Origin: J089 sp964549745
GTDB taxonomy: Bacteria; Fidelibacterota; Marinisomatia; Marinisomatales; J089
Assembly (NCBI GenBank): GCA_964549745.1
Contig: CAZJWP010000078.1
Coordinates: forward strand, 1 to 10,325
Reading direction: 5' to 3'
Length of the DNA: 10,325 bases
Part shown: positions 6,071-10,325 of the stretch, one piece after another
Numbering within the stretch: the first letter of the stretch is position 1
Layout of the letters: the number at the start of each line of letters is the position of its first letter
Notes under the pieces: model-generated
What the model was told of the DNA's origin: nothing
The model's database searches: none
The model's input: only the letters and a program-made list of their open reading frames with translations
Translations under genes and position numbers: made by a program

Positions 6071-7444
6071 AAAAAAACATCCTTTATTTCCATCGGTCTG
6101 TCCTTCACACTTTTCAGTGGGTTTGCCTCCGGGCAAACAGCCTGGGATGCCATCCATATCTTTAATGGAGAGACCGGTTTTGGGGCTCGTGCACTCTCTA
6201 TGGCAGGTTCCTATACCGCCGTGGCTAACGATTATTCAGCGGTGTACTGGAATCCTGCGGGACTGGGTCAGATCGAACAATCTCAGTTCTACACCGAACT
6301 TTCTAATTTGACCTACCCTAACAAAGCCACTTACATGGGTAACACCAATCTGGATCAACGGGGGTACACACATCTTCGGTCATTTGGCTTGGTTTCACCG
6401 ATTCCGGTCGCCAGGGGAAGTCTGGTTTTCGCGCTTGGTTACAATCGAATTAAGGACTACGACCAGAATGTATTGTTCTCCGGGATGAGCGCCGAGAGTA
6501 ATGGGTTAAGTTTTAATATTTCAGACGGGAATGGGAATGCCCAGGATTATCCGTTTGACACCAACGTATATCGCCAGGAAGATGTGAGTTCGGAAGGTGG
6601 TCTTGGACAATGGAGTCTGGCCGGAGCAGTTGCGGTATCGCCACGTGTTTTATTGGGTGCCACGCTGGGCATTTTGACCGGGAAAGAGACGTATCATTTC
6701 GCTTTTTATCAGCAAGATAAGAACAATGTGTATTCCACATACCCGGCGAATTATTTTTCGTATTCGCTGGAACAAAATCTGCAAAACTCAATCTCCGGGT
6801 TAAACCTGAAACTGGGCGCCTTATGGTCCATGACAAAATGGATGCAATTCGGCGGGACGATCACATTGCCGTCAAGAGTGAATATCAACGAAGTCCACAC
6901 ATCGAACGACAATCTGGTCTTTGATGACAATTATTCCGATAAAACCAGTTCCAGCGGTGAATGGAGTTACCAGGTTCGGACACCCTTCGTCTTTGACGGC
7001 GGCATGGCAATCCGGACACCGATTTTTACGGTGTCCACTTCGGTTCGCTATCGCGATTGGTCCCAAACACGATTTATTGTTTCCGGTGTACACATGAACG
7101 ATCAGAACTATCTGGACTACCTGGATGAAAATTCCGTGATTGCCACACAATATCAACCGACAACTGAAATTCGCGCCGGAGGAGAAATCCCCCTGCCTTT
7201 CATTGGCGCAACACTTCGCGGTGGAATCGCTTTGATCCCGGATCCGTTGATAAACAAGACTCCGGCGGATTACAAAATATACAGTGGCGGTGTTTCCATA
7301 AAGCTGGACCCCGATATCAGCTTGGACATAACCGGGAATTACAGTCCTCAAAAAAGAACAACTACGGACAGTTATACGCCCGGTGGAACCACCGAGTCGG
7401 TAAACAAACTCTTATTACAAGCCGGATTAAACTTCAAGTTTTAG
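6068..7444 (+). CDS. OMPP1/FadL/TodX-family outer membrane protein
   Basis: Predicted outer-membrane beta-barrel of the OMPP1/FadL/TodX type, a family whose characterised members carry hydrophobic compounds such as long-chain fatty acids or aromatic hydrocarbons across the outer membrane. Residues 1-22 are a signal peptide (cleavage probably after FASG). The mature N-terminus has the family signature GARALSMAGSYTAVANDYSA followed by the NPA motif (62-64, WNPAGLG). The rest alternates polar and hydrophobic residues in barrel-strand fashion, and the protein ends in Phe (LNFKF), the usual terminal signal for BAM-dependent insertion. The length of 458 aa is close to E. coli FadL. It starts with GTG 9 bp after the lipoprotein stop, so the two are probably co-expressed. 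The substrate cannot be read from sequence. A PorV-like secretion accessory role, seen in relatives from Bacteroidota, is an alternative to transport. Confidence 0.85.
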   Translation: MKKTSFISIGLSFTLFSGFASGQTAWDAIHIFNGETGFGARALSMAGSYTAVANDYSAVYWNPAGLGQIEQSQFYTELSNLTYPNKATYMGNTNLDQRGYTHLRSFGLVSPIPVARGSLVFALGYNRIKDYDQNVLFSGMSAESNGLSFNISDGNGNAQDYPFDTNVYRQEDVSSEGGLGQWSLAGAVAVSPRVLLGATLGILTGKETYHFAFYQQDKNNVYSTYPANYFSYSLEQNLQNSISGLNLKLGALWSMTKWMQFGGTITLPSRVNINEVHTSNDNLVFDDNYSDKTSSSGEWSYQVRTPFVFDGGMAIRTPIFTVSTSVRYRDWSQTRFIVSGVHMNDQNYLDYLDENSVIATQYQPTTEIRAGGEIPLPFIGATLRGGIALIPDPLINKTPADYKIYSGGVSIKLDPDISLDITGNYSPQKRTTTDSYTPGGTTESVNKLLLQAGLNFKF

Positions 7445-7470
7445 ACTGCACCTGCACTGTATCCGCTCTC

Positions 7471-7502
7471 AAGGTCCGGGTAGCGAAAGTCTCCCGGACC
7501 TT
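7471..7502 (+). terminator. Strong hairpin after the OMPP1 gene, likely terminator
   Basis: AAGGTCCGGG (7471-7480) and CCCGGACCTT (7493-7502) are perfect 10-bp inverted arms around a 12-nt loop, starting 27 bp after the stop codon. No clear T-run follows (ATGTAAATTC), so it may act as a structured 3' end or need a factor. It separates the envelope operon from the peptidase gene. Confidence 0.65.
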
Positions 7503-7550
7503 ATGTAAATTCAATTATATTTAGACCGCGACAAACAAACAGGAGGGTTT

Positions 7551-8939
7551 ATGTTCGCTCCGGAAGTGTATCGGCAAAGACGCGACCGATTACTGAAAAG
7601 TCAATTCAAAGGTCTTTTGTTGTTTTTAGGGAATGAAGCGGTTCCCATGAATTATCAGGATAACACTTACCCGTTTCGCCAGGACAGCACCTTCCGCTAT
7701 TTTTTTGGGATTAACATTCCCGATCTTGTGGTTGTATTAGACGGAGAAAGTGGAGAATCTATTTTATTTGGAAATGAACCCGGTCCGGAGGACCGGATTT
7801 GGATCCAACCGCAACCACCCCTGAGTGAATGGGCTGAAAAAGCGCTGATTCAGGAAGTCCGAACCCTGGATGAACTCCCCGCTTATCTTAGGAAATCCGT
7901 CGAACAGGACCGGCAAGTTCTGTCGCTTCCACAATATCGATCCGAAAACACAGCTTTTATGGAATGGCTGTTTCTGGAAAATGGGATTTCTGTTTCCATT
8001 GAGGAAAACATCCGTTTTACGGAACGTGTCATCGCCTTGCGATCCAAAAAATCAGATGAGGAAGTTGGGGAGATTCGGAAGGCCCTTGAAATCGCCGGAT
8101 TCTTCCATAAAGCGGTCATACAGCAAGCCAAACCGGGCATGACGGAAATGGAATTGAAGGGTGTTATCGAAGGCTACGTTTCCGGACAGGGTTCGCAGCT
8201 TTCCTACCCTGTGATCCTGACAGCTCACGGTGAAATCCTCCACAATTCCGCAAGCGATTATCGTCTACAGGAAGGCGACTTGATTCTCAATGACTCCGGC
8301 GCCGATTCTCCGGAAGGGTATGCCAGTGATATTACACGTGTATTCCCCGCCTCAAAAAAATTCTCCAATCAACAAAAGGATGTAACTACGATTGTATTGA
8401 AAATGCAGTCAGAGGCGATTCGCATGTTGAAACCGGGCATACCCTATCGGGATGTTCATCTTCACGCAGCCAAAGTCGGAGTAGAGGGACTGGTGGACCT
8501 GGGATTGATGAAGGGCGATCCGGATGAAATCGTGGCAACCGGTGCATACGCATTATTTTTCCCTCACGGAGTCGGACATATGTTGGGACTGGATGTGCAC
8601 GATATGGAGAACTTTGGAGAAGATAAGGTTGGCTACAATTCGGAGTATCAACGAAGCGATCAGTTCGGGTTATCAGCTCTTCGGCTGGCAAAACCGCTTG
8701 AAGAAGGATTTGTACTCACGGTGGAACCGGGATTGTATTTCATTCCCGAATTGATCAGTCAGTGGAAAAGTGAACAGCGATTTCAAGATTTTATCTGTTA
8801 TGATCAGCTGGATGCTTATACCCATTTTGGAGGTGTCCGGATCGAAGACAATGTACGGATTACAAAAGAGGGTTCTGAGGTTTTAAGTAAAGACATACCG
8901 AAATCGATCGAAGAAATCGAAGCATTACGCGGGGAATAG
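7551..8939 (+). CDS. pepP: Xaa-Pro aminopeptidase (M24B metallopeptidase)
   Basis: Cytoplasmic aminopeptidase P type enzyme that removes an N-terminal residue preceding proline; no signal peptide is visible. Residues 1-150 match the N-terminal AMP_N-type domain (NYQDNTYPFRQDSTFRYFFG). The creatinase-fold catalytic domain follows from about 175. By alignment to E. coli PepP from memory, the dinuclear metal ligands are all present: D248, D260 (YASDITR), H343 (HGVGHMLG), E392 (VEPGLYF) and E432 (GGVRIEDN). The second-shell residues H339, H350 and R430 are also kept. The 462-aa length is slightly above the E. coli enzyme (441). The start is supported by AGGAGG (7541-7546). It follows a hairpin that closes the previous unit, so it probably has its own promoter; none is convincing. 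It may be co-transcribed with the oxidoreductase 54 bp downstream. Prolidase is a less likely reading, since the N-terminal domain and motif spacing fit aminopeptidase P. Confidence 0.93.
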   Translation: MFAPEVYRQRRDRLLKSQFKGLLLFLGNEAVPMNYQDNTYPFRQDSTFRYFFGINIPDLVVVLDGESGESILFGNEPGPEDRIWIQPQPPLSEWAEKALIQEVRTLDELPAYLRKSVEQDRQVLSLPQYRSENTAFMEWLFLENGISVSIEENIRFTERVIALRSKKSDEEVGEIRKALEIAGFFHKAVIQQAKPGMTEMELKGVIEGYVSGQGSQLSYPVILTAHGEILHNSASDYRLQEGDLILNDSGADSPEGYASDITRVFPASKKFSNQQKDVTTIVLKMQSEAIRMLKPGIPYRDVHLHAAKVGVEGLVDLGLMKGDPDEIVATGAYALFFPHGVGHMLGLDVHDMENFGEDKVGYNSEYQRSDQFGLSALRLAKPLEEGFVLTVEPGLYFIPELISQWKSEQRFQDFICYDQLDAYTHFGGVRIEDNVRITKEGSEVLSKDIPKSIEEIEALRGE

Positions 8940-8993
8940 TATCAACTTTCAATAAGGCTGATTTGATTCAACTGTAAAAGGGGAGAATACATT

Positions 8994-10325
8994 ATGGCAA
9001 AAACACCGTTTCCGGATTATCCTGATTCATTGTGGCTCGCCACTTGTGGCGATTACGAACCACGACCGGCATTACAGGAATCCATTAATGTCGATGTAGC
9101 CGTGATTGGCGGCGGATTCTCCGGTGTTGCCACAGCTCACGAACTGAAAAAAGCGGACCCTGGGTTGAATGTGGCGCTGGTGGAAGCCAAATCCATCGGA
9201 TACGGCGCCAGCGGACGGAATGGCTCTTTTGCCATGACAGTGATAGGATTGGGTTTTGGCGTCATGGCCATGCTGCGCGGAAAAGAGTATGTTCAGCGTG
9301 GACATCGTTACATGATGCAGGCAGTGGACGGACTGGAAACACTCATCCGCGAAGAGAATCTGGATTGCCAGATGATCCGCCCCGGGTTTTTGCGAACGGC
9401 CACCACGCGCGATTACATCAAGCGAATCCAACACGATGTGGATTTAATGAACGAACTTGGATTCGAAGATATTTACTGGATCGATGAAAAAGCAGTGCGG
9501 GAGCGTGTGGATTCGTCAGCTTATCTGGGCGCCATGTGGGAACCACGGCTTTTATTGGTCCATCCGGCCAAGCTGGTCCGGGCGGAACGCGACCTGGCTT
9601 TGCGATTGGGCGTACAGGTCTATGAAAACACGCCGGTTGTGCAGATCACGTCACAACCGAAATTCGATCTGGAAACACCGGGCGGTCATATTTCCGCTGA
9701 AAAAGTGGTCTTTGCGACCAACGCTTATTCTCATCTCTTTCCGCAGCTCAAACGGAAACAGGTTCCGGCATTCACGTATATGATCGCCACGGAACCGCTC
9801 AATGATGCACAATTATCTACCATTGGTTGGGACGGCCGGGAAGGGATTGAAGACGCCCGGAATCTGATTCATTATTATCGGCTAACACCTGAAAAGCGGA
9901 TTGTTCTGGGCGGAGGACCGGTAGGTCTGACCTGGAATAACAGTCTGTATGGCGACAATGACGAAGCGGCCTGGGCACATTTGGAAGAACATCTCCATTT
10001 CCTTTTTCCGGGACTTAAAGGGATCAAAGTCACCCATCGCTGGGGCGGACCATTTTCGGTGACGATCAATCTGAGCCCGGCGCTGGGTTTCATCGGCGAC
10101 AAGCGCGCCGTGTACAGTATCGGTTGTATCGGTCACGGTGTCTCAATGAGCCATCGCAATGCGAAAGCCATGCGCGATCTGCTACTGGAACGGGAAAGCG
10201 AAGTACTGGATTGTCCGTTTATCAATCCCAAGGTAATTCCCTGGCCGCCGGAACCGTTGCGGATGATGACAGCCGGCGCTTTGAGGGGCTATCTCCGGTT
10301 GGAAGACTGGTGGCATGAGCGGGGT
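8994..10325 (+). CDS. FAD-dependent oxidoreductase, DAO family (PuuB-like), 3' end outside window
   Basis: Flavin-dependent amine or amino-acid oxidase of the DAO superfamily; 444 codons are open to the window edge without a stop. A Rossmann FAD site lies at 37-64: VIGGGFSG (37-44), with E64 at the end of the second strand. The family motif GASGRNG (71-77) follows, typical of gamma-glutamylputrescine oxidase-like enzymes. C-terminal FAD-contact motifs are RWGGP (349-353) and SIGCIGHGVSMS (375-386). Members oxidise C-N bonds of substrates such as gamma-glutamylputrescine, sarcosine or D-amino acids; the substrate here is not determinable. A hydrophobic stretch at 79-94 after GASGRNG is unusual and might touch the membrane. 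E. coli PuuB has 426 aa, so little should be missing. GGGGAG (8980-8985) lies 8 nt before the ATG. The 54-bp gap from the peptidase, with no terminator, suggests a shared transcript. Confidence 0.88.
   Translation, partial: MAKTPFPDYPDSLWLATCGDYEPRPALQESINVDVAVIGGGFSGVATAHELKKADPGLNVALVEAKSIGYGASGRNGSFAMTVIGLGFGVMAMLRGKEYVQRGHRYMMQAVDGLETLIREENLDCQMIRPGFLRTATTRDYIKRIQHDVDLMNELGFEDIYWIDEKAVRERVDSSAYLGAMWEPRLLLVHPAKLVRAERDLALRLGVQVYENTPVVQITSQPKFDLETPGGHISAEKVVFATNAYSHLFPQLKRKQVPAFTYMIATEPLNDAQLSTIGWDGREGIEDARNLIHYYRLTPEKRIVLGGGPVGLTWNNSLYGDNDEAAWAHLEEHLHFLFPGLKGIKVTHRWGGPFSVTINLSPALGFIGDKRAVYSIGCIGHGVSMSHRNAKAMRDLLLERESEVLDCPFINPKVIPWPPEPLRMMTAGALRGYLRLEDWWHERG

Noticed and set aside
7511..7530. 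TATATTTA-like -10/-7 element before the peptidase gene
   Set aside because: No matching upstream box was found at the correct distance; a single A/T-rich hexamer does not support a promoter call.

Overview
The window is a bacterial chromosomal stretch with all genes on the + strand: five complete protein genes and a sixth running off the right edge. Coding DNA is of intermediate GC. The gaps at 121-290 and 4742-4906 are strongly AT-rich. A large outer-membrane beta-barrel of the OMPP1/FadL type, a lipoprotein, FG-GAP plus ASPIC/UnbV sensory modules and an NtrC-type regulator point to a Gram-negative (diderm) bacterium. The FCB side of the tree (Marinimicrobia, Calditrichaeota, KSB1-like or Ignavibacteria-like lineages) is my best guess, from gene style only and with low confidence. 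No rRNA, tRNA, CRISPR, IS element or phage gene was seen.

Layout. 1-290: non-coding leader with a GC-rich cluster of dyads (about 62-120), an 18-bp perfect palindrome (201-218) and a small hairpin over the next start codon (275-291). 291-3314: a 1007-residue membrane histidine kinase whose periplasmic sensor is a seven-repeat FG-GAP/VCBS beta-propeller plus an ASPIC/UnbV domain, followed by three membrane segments, a GAF-like domain and the kinase core. 3311-4741: its partner, an NtrC-family response regulator with REC, sigma-54 AAA+ and Fis-type HTH domains, overlapping the kinase gene by 4 bp. 4742-4906: an AT-rich regulatory gap with two dyads and a sigma-54-like -24/-12 element placed just before the next gene. 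4907-6058: an unrecognised lipoprotein with a Tyr/Trp/Gly-rich central domain and a Ser/Arg-repeat tail. 6068-7444: an OMPP1/FadL-family outer-membrane protein, coupled to the lipoprotein gene and followed by a strong hairpin (7471-7502). 7551-8939: an Xaa-Pro aminopeptidase with a complete metal site. 8994-end: an FAD-dependent amine/amino-acid oxidoreductase of the DAO/PuuB type, with no stop inside the window.

How it may work together (inference). The kinase would read an extracellular or periplasmic cue through its integrin-like propeller and phosphorylate Asp53 of the regulator. The regulator would then activate RNA polymerase-sigma-54 at the element near 4858-4872, switching on the lipoprotein/outer-membrane-channel pair. 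This would be a self-contained envelope-sensing and envelope-remodelling module. The peptidase and oxidoreductase downstream look like a separate amino-nitrogen catabolic unit, set apart by the hairpin.
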